NCBI RefSeq assembly: GCF_040675855.1 | Contig: NZ_JBEGIK010000001.1 | Span: forward strand, 186,001 to 250,000 | DNA from: Microbacterium sp. LWH3-1.2 | Lineage (GTDB): Bacteria > Actinomycetota > Actinomycetes > Actinomycetales > Microbacteriaceae | DNA length: 64,000 nucleotides | Direction: 5' to 3' | Shown: in pieces, positions 26,190-34,165 of the stretch | How the letters are laid out: the number at the start of each line of letters is the position of its first letter | Position numbering within the stretch: the first letter of the stretch is position 1 | Notes under the pieces: generated by a model | Seen by the model: only the letters and a program-made list of their open reading frames with translations | Database searches by the model: none | Told to the model about the DNA's origin: nothing | Program-made: the position numbers and the translations under genes

Positions 26190-26528
26190 ATGAAGAATCC
26201 GATCAAGAAGGCTGCCGCGACAGCGGCGCTCGTCCTCTGTGCCACGCTCGGCGGCGCGGCCGCAGCGCAGGCGAACGGGTGGGCGTACGAGATACCCGCG
26301 ACGCCGGAGGGCAATCACGCGGCGACGTGGGGGGACAACTGCGAGAAGATCGAGTTCGACGACGACGGGGTGCTGTCGTACACGCTTCCCGACACCTACA
26401 CGGTGGTCGTCGTGAAGGCAGGACGCACCAACACGGTGTACGAGTTCTTCGGCGGCGGCGACGTGTCGTCGCTCTCCGGCAAGGACATCAGTCACATCAT
26501 CTACTGCCCGGGGCCCGGCGGCTCCTGA
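26190..26528 (+). CDS. Small secreted protein of unknown function
   Basis: 112 residues from ATG 26190 with GGGGAGGG upstream. Signal peptide MKNPIKKAAATAALVL with likely cleavage after AQA at about residue 28. The mature part of about 85 residues has two Cys (GDNCEKIEF, IIYCPGPGG), probably disulfide-linked, and ends in a Gly-rich tail. Not recognised. Followed 12 bases later by a strong terminator. Confidence 0.72.
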   Translation: MKNPIKKAAATAALVLCATLGGAAAAQANGWAYEIPATPEGNHAATWGDNCEKIEFDDDGVLSYTLPDTYTVVVVKAGRTNTVYEFFGGGDVSSLSGKDISHIIYCPGPGGS

Positions 26529-26540
26529 CGCAGCACACGA

Positions 26541-26575
26541 CGATCCTCCCGCGGCCACTCGGTGCGGGAGGATCG
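26541..26575. terminator. 12-bp perfect hairpin terminator
   Basis: CGATCCTCCCGC at 26541 pairs with its complement at 26564 across an 11-nt loop. It lies 12 bp past the secreted-protein stop and 8 bp past the stop of the remnant on the other strand, so it served both. Confidence 0.85.
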
Positions 26576-26583
26576 CTGTCTGC

Positions 26584-26762
26584 TCAGTCGGGTTCGGCCG
26601 CGGTGTCGCGCGGAGAGGCACCGCCGCCGAGCTTCACGAGGTGCGTGGCCGAACTCGGATACGCCCGCTAGCACCTCCGACCCGATGTTCCTGCGCCCGC
26701 GACGCAGCTCATCGAGTGAGCCCCCGATCGCGACGTAGCCGCCGGGCCGCTCGAACGGCCGG
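26584..26762 (-). pseudogene. 3' remnant of an unidentified gene at the edge of the accessory region
   Basis: The minus strand shows a plausible C-terminus (ATHLVKLGGGASPRDTAAEPD-like, stop at 26584) and, after one frame change, RPFERPGGYVAIGGSLDELRRG upstream. No complete ORF supports it and no start can be assigned. The family was not recognised. The rest of the 344-bp gap between the secreted protein and the monooxygenase gene contains the terminator and promoter listed separately. Confidence 0.4.
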
Positions 26763-26796
26763 GAGGTCGAGTTCGCGCGCCACGAAGAGCAAATGC

Positions 26797-26852
26797 TTGC
26801 GCGTCCGACAGGTGTCGCTATAGTGATACACATTGGCAATGGCGTATCACTA
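26797..26852 (+). promoter_or_regulatory. Monooxygenase operon promoter with nested palindromic operator
   Basis: TTGCGC at 26797 and TATAGT at 26819 (spacer 16) form a good promoter. TAGTGATAC (26821) and GTATCACTA (26844) are perfect 9-bp inverted arms 14 bp apart, and CATTGGCAATG (26831-26841) is a second palindrome between them. The left arm overlaps the -10. A regulator, possibly the IclR protein of the operon, probably binds here. Confidence 0.75.
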
Positions 26853-26872
26853 TTGCGACATAAGGAGAAGCA

Positions 26873-28120
26873 ATGACCACCAACCCTTCGATGCTTGAGC
26901 GGGTGACGCCGTTCTTCGAACTCGTCCGTGACGCCGAGGACGTGATCGAGAACGAGCGCCGCGTGCCCGAAGAGATCACGGATGCGCTCTACGAATGCGG
27001 TATGTACCGCGCATTCCTCCCGAAGGAACTCGGCGGACTCGAGAGTCACCCCGTCGATTGGTTGGAAGCGGTCGAGGCGCTTTCCCACATCAACGGTTCG
27101 GTCGGATGGCTCTGCATGCTCCATACAGGGCAGACCTGGGCCTCGAGAGACGCCATGAAGCGGATCCTCGCCGACGAGCGTTGGATCATCGCCGGCAATG
27201 GCGGGCGTGCAGGCGGCGTGGCGAGGGCGGTCGAGGGAGGCTACTGGGTTTCGGGGCGGTGGCCCTTCTCGAGCGGATCCCCTGAGGCGACCCACCTGTT
27301 CGGTCTGTGCGTTCTCCATGACGACGACGGCAACGAGGTGCTGTCACCGAAGGACGGCGCGCCGTGGTTTGTGGTGCCCTACTTCCGCCGGGAGGACGTA
27401 ACCCTCTATGACACGTGGGACGGACTGGGTCTTCGGGGAACGGGCAGCGGCGACTTCTCCGTGGACAACGTCTTCGTTCCCGCTGAGATGGTCGACGAAC
27501 GAGGCATCTGGGGAATCACCTACGGAACCCCCCACGAAAAGGGCCCGTTCATCCAGGCAGCCCACTCTGCACACGCCATCGGGCTCGCCACCGCCGCGAT
27601 GGAAGAACTCATCAAGCAGACGCATCTGAAGGCCCGCCGCGGGTCCTACCGACAGCTTCGGTTCGCTACCGACGAGAACCTGCACATCAAGATCGCGACT
27701 GCGGATGCTCGGATCCGCTCGTGCCGCCTCTTCCAGAACGACGTGCTCACCCGGGCTTTCGCGAGCGCGCAGGAAAACCGATACATCGACTACGAGTTGC
27801 GCGTGCTGATGGCGGAGATGAACACCTTCATCGTGCACGAGATGCGCGAGGTGGTGAACTCGCTCTTTCTCGAAAGCGGTGTCGGTGGCGTCTTCAAGGG
27901 ATCGCGGCTGGGTCGGATCTACCGCGACATGTCCACCGCCGCGAATCACATCATCATTGCCCAGAACCAGCAGCCATCGGTTGGCGCGTACTGGATGACC
28001 AAAGACATGGAGGGCGGCCCCTTCATCGAGAACATCGAGATGTCGGCGATCTACCCGCCGCATCCGCAGTTCGCAGATCGGGCGAACATCCGAGTCGAGC
28101 TCCCGACGAGGAAGAAGTGA
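26873..28120 (+). CDS. Flavin-dependent monooxygenase, acyl-CoA-dehydrogenase fold (two-component, C2/HsaA type)
   Basis: 415 residues from ATG 26873 with AAGGAG seven bases upstream. Acyl-CoA-dehydrogenase-like fold: N-terminal helices with FLPKELGGLESHP and WLEAVEALSHINGSVGW, a beta domain with GGYWVSGRWPFSSGSPEATH and GLRGTGSGDFSVDNVFVP, and a helical C-terminus. The layout and the adjacent flavin reductase indicate the oxygenase component that uses reduced FMN or FAD to hydroxylate an organic substrate, as in 4-hydroxyphenylacetate hydroxylase C2 and HsaA. GTGA overlap couples it to the reductase. Confidence 0.87.
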   Translation: MTTNPSMLERVTPFFELVRDAEDVIENERRVPEEITDALYECGMYRAFLPKELGGLESHPVDWLEAVEALSHINGSVGWLCMLHTGQTWASRDAMKRILADERWIIAGNGGRAGGVARAVEGGYWVSGRWPFSSGSPEATHLFGLCVLHDDDGNEVLSPKDGAPWFVVPYFRREDVTLYDTWDGLGLRGTGSGDFSVDNVFVPAEMVDERGIWGITYGTPHEKGPFIQAAHSAHAIGLATAAMEELIKQTHLKARRGSYRQLRFATDENLHIKIATADARIRSCRLFQNDVLTRAFASAQENRYIDYELRVLMAEMNTFIVHEMREVVNSLFLESGVGGVFKGSRLGRIYRDMSTAANHIIIAQNQQPSVGAYWMTKDMEGGPFIENIEMSAIYPPHPQFADRANIRVELPTRKK

Positions 28121-28611
28121 ACGCCGTCATGGAGGCCGTTCGCTTGGAGCCCCCGCAGATCGCCACAGAACTGCGCGCGACCTTCGCCCGATTCGCTACC
28201 GGTGTCGCCGTCGTCGCGTACGAAGACGACGCCGGCACGCACGGCTTGACCGTCAACTCTCTCACCTCGATCTCGCTCGACCCGCCGTTGCTGCTTGTCT
28301 CGATCCAGAAGAATTCGCGCTCTCACGCAGCGCTGTTGGACAGGCGGTTCACTGTCAGCGTGCTCTCGGCCGACCATTCGGACGTCGCTCGCGCATTCGC
28401 GTCGAAGTCTCGCGACGGAGCACCGGAGTGGGATCGCTCAATGGGTGTTCCACTCGTCGCGGGTGCCATCGGCTGGTTCCATTGCGCGCCATGGGCACGC
28501 CATGAGGCGGGCGATCATACGATTGTTCTCGGCGAAGTGCAGCGCTGTGGTTCCGGCGACGGATCCCCATTGCTGTTCTACGGGGGCCAGCTGACGCGGC
28601 TGAACCGATGA
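28117..28611 (+). CDS. Flavin reductase component of the monooxygenase
   Basis: 164 residues from the GTG at 28117 that overlaps the oxygenase stop. Flavin-reductase/FMN-binding split barrel: FARFATGVAVVAYEDDAG, GLTVNSLTSISLDPPLLLVSI, SRSHAALLDRRFTVSVLS and GDHTIVLGEVQRC. Supplies reduced flavin to the oxygenase from NAD(P)H. The stop overlaps the iclR start (ATGA). Confidence 0.92.
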   Translation: MNAVMEAVRLEPPQIATELRATFARFATGVAVVAYEDDAGTHGLTVNSLTSISLDPPLLLVSIQKNSRSHAALLDRRFTVSVLSADHSDVARAFASKSRDGAPEWDRSMGVPLVAGAIGWFHCAPWARHEAGDHTIVLGEVQRCGSGDGSPLLFYGGQLTRLNR

Positions 28612-29318
28612 CGACTCTGTTCGCTCGCGCCCGGACCGAACGTGGAGAGGTGGGTCGAATGCAACAGAGCGACTCGTCGAGCACGCTGGAACGCGCCCTG
28701 GCGCTTCTTTGGCATCTGTACGCCGAGCCCGAGGGACTGACCGCTTCCGAACTCGCGGCGCGACTCGATACTCAACGGACCGCGTTGTACCGGCTTCTCC
28801 GCCCGTTCCTCCGCGAGCAGTTCATCCGTCGCGACACCCGGAAGCGCTACTATCTCGGCTTCGGGATCACGGCACTGGCTCGAGCAGTGGCAGAGCCCTT
28901 GGAGAGCATCGTCCGAATTCCTCTTCAGCGCCTCGCGGACGCCTCCGGCTCGACGGCCGCGCTGATCGCCGATACAGACGGCATTCTCGTGACGGTGGCC
29001 AGCGCGCAACCGGCGATGCCAGGTATCCACCTCTCCATCCCGACTGGCTTCGTGCACGACGGATCTTCCGGCGTGGGAACGGCTGTGCAGGCGATCCGCG
29101 CTCGTGAGAGCGGCAGTGACGCCACCTGGGGTGAGGATCGTCCACCGCTCGGAATCGCGGACAGATCTGGTCACGGGTTCACCGCGGCGAAGCTCGTGCG
29201 CATCCCCATCATCGGGGCCGATGCCTTCGTCGCGGTGATTTCCGTCGCCCAGCTCGATCCTCGTGTTGCGGAGCAGCTCCTCGAGGAAGCCGCGCGGCAA
29301 CTTGACGCGGCGATCTGA
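28608..29318 (+). CDS. IclR-family transcriptional regulator
   Basis: 236 residues. Winged helix at about residues 24-85 (TLERALALLWHLYAEPEGL, TASELAARLDTQRTALYRLL, RDTRKRYYLGFGI), then the IclR effector domain. The first 17 residues are dispensable: an internal ATG at 28659 (MQQSDSSS) is an alternative start. Third gene of the monooxygenase operon, so it probably controls the nested palindrome at 26821 or the TTTACATC repeats downstream of it. IclR proteins usually sense aromatic or carboxylic intermediates. Confidence 0.88.
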   Translation: MTTLFARARTERGEVGRMQQSDSSSTLERALALLWHLYAEPEGLTASELAARLDTQRTALYRLLRPFLREQFIRRDTRKRYYLGFGITALARAVAEPLESIVRIPLQRLADASGSTAALIADTDGILVTVASAQPAMPGIHLSIPTGFVHDGSSGVGTAVQAIRARESGSDATWGEDRPPLGIADRSGHGFTAAKLVRIPIIGADAFVAVISVAQLDPRVAEQLLEEAARQLDAAI

Positions 29319-29334
29319 CCTCCCGAAACACAGA

Positions 29335-29369
29335 TTTTACATCGCGTTTTATACATCAGTCTTTACATC
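29335..29369. promoter_or_regulatory. AT-rich direct repeats TTTACATC / TATACATC / TTTACATC
   Basis: Three copies at 29336, 29350 and 29362 in an unusually AT-rich stretch after iclR and before the binding-protein gene. Spacing of 14 and 12 bp suggests tandem regulator binding on one face of the helix. Part of the 215-bp gap to the next gene. Confidence 0.5.
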
Positions 29370-29444
29370 AAGGCGTCGCTGGCGCAAGCTATGAACACAC
29401 CGATCCCGAATCGGACAAATAACACACCCGACAACGCGACCGAT

Positions 29445-29462
29445 GTTCTCGAAGTAGAGAAC
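29445..29462. promoter_or_regulatory. GTTCTC/GAGAAC inverted repeat
   Basis: 6-bp arms with a 6-bp spacer, about 70 bp upstream of the binding-protein ATG at 29534. Candidate operator; the regulator is unknown. Confidence 0.4.
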
Positions 29463-29533
29463 CTGAGCGGCGAATCTCCTCATCAGCACCGCACCAAACT
29501 CGCCGCCCCGCGTAGTTCCCCCATAGGAGAGTC

Positions 29534-31177
29534 ATGAAGAGTCGACACGCAACCACACGGGCGGGAGTCCTGGCGACGGTCACCCTCGCCTGCATCGGAC
29601 TACTCGCAACCGCATGCGCTGGAACCCCCGCTCCGGAGGCAAGCAAGGACGTCCAAACGGTGCCTCAGTCTCCGACCGGCTCGGAGCCGGTGGAGTCGGT
29701 GACCTGGAACATGGGTTCCGGGGAACCGGCCACCTTGAACCCGCCCAACGTTCCCACCTACTCGGGGATGGCGCTGGTCTCCAACCTTTGCGATTCCCTC
29801 CTCTCCGTTGATGAAGAGGGAGCGATCATTCCCGGCTTGGCCACCGTGGAGATGGAGACGCCAACACGTGCGGTCTTCACACTTCGCGGCGAACCGACCT
29901 TCTGGGACGGCACACCTCTCACGTCTGCGGACATCGTCTTCAGTATGAATCTCGCCGCCTCTCCTGCTTCGTACCTCGCTCCCACCTACGCCGGCGTCAC
30001 ATCGATCACGGCGCTTTCGCCGACCGAGGTGGCCGTCGACTTCAGCGCGCCGGATGCCGCATTCCTGCCCACCATGGCGGGCGTGGGCGGCGCCATCATG
30101 CAGCAGGCGTTCACCGAGGCAGCCGGCGAGAACGTCGGCACTCCCGGCGTCGGACTGATGTGCTCCGGCCCATTCGAGCTCGGCCGATGGAACCCCGGTA
30201 CAGACATCACGATCACCAAGAACGAGAACTACTGGGACGCGGAGCGGGCTCCCCTTGTCGAGAGCGTTCGCCTGACGTTCATCACCGATACGTCGGCGAT
30301 GACCCAGGCGTTCGCGACGGGAGAGGTCGACGGCGGCTGGGAGATTCCGAGCACCGCGGTGCCGGCTCTCACGAACACCGACGTCGGCGCCCTGTACTTC
30401 GGCGACACCACCTCGGTGTGGAGCCTTCGCGTAGCCGACCCGTCGAGTGTGCTCGCAACCGAACCGAAGCTTCGCGAGGCTTTGCAGCACCTCATCGATC
30501 GCGATGCGATCGCGAGCGTCGTGTTCTCCGGAGCCGCGCAGCCGTGGGCAACAGCCATCAGCCCCAACTCGTGGCCGGCCGCAGAAAGCGAGCAGGCGCT
30601 CGAGGCGTACAACACGATAGCCGGCGATCGCTCCTACGACCCCGAGAAGGCTGAAGACCTCGTCGAAGAGGCGGGCGCGACGGGGGAGAAGCTGGAGGTC
30701 ATCGTCGCGAGCGGCGATGAGACGGCGTCGAAGATCGCACAGCTTCTCCAGGAGCAGGCCAAGTCCGTCGGGCTCGACCTGTCGATCAACTCGTTGCAGC
30801 CGCTCGAGTACGCGCAGGCGATGTACGACCCCGCGGTCCGCGCGGGAAGCGACTTGCTTCTCGGAGTGAGCGGAGACGTCATTCAGGAGCCGCTGACGTC
30901 GATCCGCTACTACTACCTGCCGGACGGTCTGTACAACTGGGACGGCTTCGTCGATGACGAGCTCTCCACACTCTTCGAGGATGCGATCACGACGGCTGAT
31001 CCTGCCGAGCGAGTGAAGCGGACGCTCGAGATCCAGTCGATCTACGAAGCACACGGAGCCACGATCGCGATCGTGAATCCGTATCAGGTGAACTTCGTGA
31101 ACGACCGCATCGGAGGCGTGATCACCTCGTGGGTGTACACGAATCTCCCTTCGCTGGCGTTCATCGGCGGACGCTGA
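29534..31177 (+). CDS. Peptide/nickel-type ABC transporter substrate-binding lipoprotein
   Basis: 547 residues. Lipoprotein signal with lipobox LLATAC (Cys near residue 28). SBP family 5 features: SGEPATLNPPNVPTYSGM, SNLCDSLLSVDEEG, FTLRGEPTFWDGTPLTSADI and LMCSGPFELGRWNPG. Family 5 proteins bind peptides, but many actinobacterial ones bind other organic solutes. It heads the block that leads to the DppBCDF-like genes and is clearly paralogous to the protein at 39964. A strong hairpin follows it. Confidence 0.92.
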   Translation: MKSRHATTRAGVLATVTLACIGLLATACAGTPAPEASKDVQTVPQSPTGSEPVESVTWNMGSGEPATLNPPNVPTYSGMALVSNLCDSLLSVDEEGAIIPGLATVEMETPTRAVFTLRGEPTFWDGTPLTSADIVFSMNLAASPASYLAPTYAGVTSITALSPTEVAVDFSAPDAAFLPTMAGVGGAIMQQAFTEAAGENVGTPGVGLMCSGPFELGRWNPGTDITITKNENYWDAERAPLVESVRLTFITDTSAMTQAFATGEVDGGWEIPSTAVPALTNTDVGALYFGDTTSVWSLRVADPSSVLATEPKLREALQHLIDRDAIASVVFSGAAQPWATAISPNSWPAAESEQALEAYNTIAGDRSYDPEKAEDLVEEAGATGEKLEVIVASGDETASKIAQLLQEQAKSVGLDLSINSLQPLEYAQAMYDPAVRAGSDLLLGVSGDVIQEPLTSIRYYYLPDGLYNWDGFVDDELSTLFEDAITTADPAERVKRTLEIQSIYEAHGATIAIVNPYQVNFVNDRIGGVITSWVYTNLPSLAFIGGR

Positions 31178-31211
31178 TCCGCGGGCGCTGGTTCCGAGAT
31201 CGATTGCGGTT

Positions 31212-31243
31212 CTTCGGAGGCCGCCCCTCGGCGGCCTCCGAAG
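31212..31243 (+). terminator. 13-bp hairpin after the binding-protein gene
   Basis: CTTCGGAGGCCGC at 31212 pairs perfectly with 31231-31243 across a 6-nt loop. Placed between the binding-protein gene and the enzyme/permease genes, it would let the lipoprotein be made in excess. Confidence 0.8.
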
Positions 31244-31276
31244 GGCCGGTTGGCATTTGACATACAGAGATGGGCC

Positions 31277-31759
31277 GTGGTGACGACAATCCAGACTGCG
31301 AGCGCTGAGTGGCGCGACGTTGCGAAGTTGGTGGGCAAGAGATTCGTCAGCCCCTGGGTCGGGGTGTCCGAAGGTGCTGTCGAGCACTTCGAGCAGGCAG
31401 CCTACCTCGCTCAAGAGGATTCGAAGTTCGACCTCTCGGCCTACCCGGAAGGACTCGTCGAGGGTTTCCATCTTCTGGCGCTCCTCGACTACCTGGTCGG
31501 CCAGGTGTCTTTCATCGAATCGGACGGGTGGGAAGGGTGGAACTATGGGCTTGATCGCGTTCGGTTCACCCATCCCGTCACGACCGCCGATCGCGTGAGG
31601 GTCCAGGGAGAGATCACCGGACTGGACGACCGCGGTTCGGCGGTTCTCGTCACATACGACTGTCAGATGGAGGTCGAAGGAGTGTCGAAGCCGGCGTTGG
31701 TCGCGACCTGGAAGGTGCTCTGGAGCGTCGACGAAGTGGAGGCCGGAAGTGACGAATGA
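31277..31759 (+). CDS. MaoC-like hotdog-fold protein (acyl dehydratase/thioesterase superfamily)
   Basis: 160 residues from GTG 31277 (31280 is equally possible; an ATG at 31270 is out of frame). The sequence KRFVSPWVGVSEGAVEHFEQA, then LVEGFHLLALLDYLV, WNYGLDRVRFTHPVTTADRVRVQGEI and VTYDCQMEVEG, follows the MaoC hydratase layout of a hotdog fold. The classical D-x4-H hydratase motif was not clear. Overlaps the amidase start by 11 nt, so they are co-translated. Confidence 0.72.
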   Translation: MVTTIQTASAEWRDVAKLVGKRFVSPWVGVSEGAVEHFEQAAYLAQEDSKFDLSAYPEGLVEGFHLLALLDYLVGQVSFIESDGWEGWNYGLDRVRFTHPVTTADRVRVQGEITGLDDRGSAVLVTYDCQMEVEGVSKPALVATWKVLWSVDEVEAGSDE

Positions 31760-33161
31760 GCTTGCCTGGCTCGACGGGCACGAGATCGCGGCGCTGATAC
31801 GCACGCGCGAGATCAAACCCAGTGAGGCCGTCGCCGCTGCGCTGGCTCAGGTTTCGAACCACGAGTCACAGGTCAACGCGTTCGTCACCGTCCTCTTCGA
31901 GGAGGCGATGAGCGCCGCCGAACAGGCGGACAAGCGTCTGATGGAGATCGGCGCGCACGAGTTGCCGCCGTTGTTCGGCGTCCCGCTCACTGTCAAAGAC
32001 CTCGCGCCCACTGCCGGCGTACGCACCACATTCGGCAGCACCGCGTTCGCGGACCACGTGCCTTCGGAAGACTCCATCTCCGTCGGCCGCCTGCGCGGTG
32101 CGGGTGCCATTCTCATCGGCAAGACGACCACACCCGAGTTCGGGATGCTGGGCGTGACGGAGAGCGCGCTGACCGGCATCACCAACAACCCCTGGAGACT
32201 TGGGTACACGACGGGCGGTTCCAGCGGGGGCGCCGCAGCGGCGGTCGCCGCAGGCATGGCACCGCTCGCATGGGGCTCGGACGGTGGAGGCTCGATTCGG
32301 ATTCCGGCTTCCTACTGCGGCGTCGTCGGGCTCAAGCCTTCTATGCGCTGGATTCCGGGCGATCAGCCCTGGGATACGGCCGTGACCGACGGGCCTCTAT
32401 CGCGCACCGTGGCTGGCATCGCACTGATGCTCGAGGTGACCGCAGGCTTCGATCCCCGATCCCCGCACTCGACGCCGATCGCTCGGAAGGACTTCGTCGC
32501 CGCGACCCTGGCGGCTTCACCGGACCTGTCTGGCGTACGGATCGCCGTGGCGATGACTCCCTCCGACGGTCCCGTGGCCGCCGAAGTCCGCGCAGTCGTG
32601 GAAGCGGCAGTCGCTCGCCTGGCCGAAGCTGGCGCCGTTGTGTCGGAGGTCCGACTGGATCTCCCTGATCCGGTCGAGTACTTCATCGACTTCTGGGGCC
32701 CCTTCTTTCTCGCCGAAGACGCGCCCTTGCCGCATCCGGCGATGCGAGAAGTGCGCGAAGCGGCAGGCCGAGTCACGCTGGCGAGCTATCTGCACGCGTC
32801 CACAGTGACGCGCGGTGAGATCACCCGCGTCTACAACGACGTCTTCCGGGATCATGACTTCCTGATCACGCCCACTAGTCCCGTCGCTCCTTTCGTGCAC
32901 CCCGGAGCGCTGGGTGGGGCGACTCACGTCGACGAGACCGAAGTCCGCTATCCGGCGATCGACTTTCACCGGCTGACGGAGTCGGCGTCCCACGCGGGTA
33001 TCCCTGCGATCACCGTACCGGCCGGATCGAACAGCGAGGGACTGCCGATAGGCATGCAGCTGCACGCTCCTCAGCATCAAGACATCGAGTTGCTGCGGCT
33101 CGCGCGGGCTTGGGAGCAGATCGCCCCCTGGCGACAGATTCTTCCGGAGTTCCTGCGGTGA
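31749..33161 (+). CDS. Amidase (amidase-signature family)
   Basis: 470 residues from GTG 31749, inside the end of the MaoC-like gene. The Ser-cisSer-Lys triad is complete and correctly spaced: Lys83 (GVPLTVKDL), Ser158 (TTGGSSGGAAAA) and Ser182 (GSDGGGSIRIPAS). Hydrolyses an amide to acid and ammonia or amine; substrate unknown. Encoded immediately before and overlapping the permease gene (GTGA), so uptake and hydrolysis are coordinated. Also resembles GatA, but lacks GatB/GatC context. Confidence 0.92.
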   Translation: MTNELAWLDGHEIAALIRTREIKPSEAVAAALAQVSNHESQVNAFVTVLFEEAMSAAEQADKRLMEIGAHELPPLFGVPLTVKDLAPTAGVRTTFGSTAFADHVPSEDSISVGRLRGAGAILIGKTTTPEFGMLGVTESALTGITNNPWRLGYTTGGSSGGAAAAVAAGMAPLAWGSDGGGSIRIPASYCGVVGLKPSMRWIPGDQPWDTAVTDGPLSRTVAGIALMLEVTAGFDPRSPHSTPIARKDFVAATLAASPDLSGVRIAVAMTPSDGPVAAEVRAVVEAAVARLAEAGAVVSEVRLDLPDPVEYFIDFWGPFFLAEDAPLPHPAMREVREAAGRVTLASYLHASTVTRGEITRVYNDVFRDHDFLITPTSPVAPFVHPGALGGATHVDETEVRYPAIDFHRLTESASHAGIPAITVPAGSNSEGLPIGMQLHAPQHQDIELLRLARAWEQIAPWRQILPEFLR

Positions 33162-34165
33162 CCACGGTGACAAGCCGGGTGCAGGCTGCCGACTCGAGCT
33201 CGGGTCGCGATCGTGAACGGCGGATCCTGTCACACGCGTGGCGATGGGTCATCGGACCCGTCACAACGATCCTGGTCACCTCGTTCATCGTGTTCGCCGC
33301 GCTCACCCTCACCCCGGGAGACCCGGTGACGCAGATACTCGGGGGCAAGGCGTCTGCCGAACAGCGGGCCCAGCTCCGGGAACAGCTCGGCTTGGATGAT
33401 CCGCTGATCGTGCGGTACGCGGATTGGCTCGGCGGCATCCTGACGGGGGATCTCGGAACTTCCTACACATACAAGGATGCCGTCGGCACGGTGCTGCTCC
33501 CTCGTATCGAGACGACGGTCTCGCTGGTGCTCTATGCAGGGATCCTCATCCTTATCGTCGGGATCGCGCTGGGCTTGGTCGGGGGGCTCAGCACCCGGAT
33601 CAAGCCCGCAATGGTGGTTCTCGTCGCCGTCCTCATCTCGATTCCCAGTTATGTCGCCGCCACGGCGCTGCTCGGCGTGTTCGCGGTCAACCTGCGGCTG
33701 TTCCCGACATACGGGGCAGGCACGCCGGGTCCGGACCGCATCTGGCACCTCACGCTGCCCGCAATAGCCCTGTCGATCGCCTGGATCGCGTACATGGCGC
33801 AGATCTCGATGGCAGCGGTCAGTGAGCAGCGTGCCAACGAACACGTCCGCACAGCCGAGGGAAGAGGCCTGCCGCGCTCGCTGGTCATTCGGAAGCACAT
33901 CCTTCGCAACGCAGGAATCCCCATCGTCACGGCATCGGGTCTGACGCTGGCGGCGCTCGTCGCCGGAAGCGTCGTGGTCGAGAGCGCATTCACGATCGAC
34001 GGAGTCGGGTCGCTCCTCGTGAGGAGCGTCTCAAGCAAAGACGTACCCGTGGTGGCCGCGATCAGCGTGCTGATCGTCGCAATCTTCGTCGTGATGATGA
34101 CTCTCGTCGAGCTCATTCACGTCGCGATCGATCCGACCGCCCGGCGAGGAGGGCGTACAAAATGA
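33158..34165 (+). CDS. ABC transporter permease, DppB-like
   Basis: 335 residues from the GTG overlapping the amidase stop. Typical DppB features: TLTPGDPVTQILGGKAS, LREQLGLDDPLIVRYADWL, GDLGTSYTYKDAV and the EAA-type loop TAEGRGLPRSLVIRKHILRNAG near residue 235. Six predicted membrane segments. Partner of the next permease. Confidence 0.93.
   Translation: MTTVTSRVQAADSSSGRDRERRILSHAWRWVIGPVTTILVTSFIVFAALTLTPGDPVTQILGGKASAEQRAQLREQLGLDDPLIVRYADWLGGILTGDLGTSYTYKDAVGTVLLPRIETTVSLVLYAGILILIVGIALGLVGGLSTRIKPAMVVLVAVLISIPSYVAATALLGVFAVNLRLFPTYGAGTPGPDRIWHLTLPAIALSIAWIAYMAQISMAAVSEQRANEHVRTAEGRGLPRSLVIRKHILRNAGIPIVTASGLTLAALVAGSVVVESAFTIDGVGSLLVRSVSSKDVPVVAAISVLIVAIFVVMMTLVELIHVAIDPTARRGGRTK

Noticed and set aside
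29600..31816. 738-residue minus-strand ORF
   Set aside because: Antisense shadow of the lipoprotein and MaoC-like genes; no recognisable domain.
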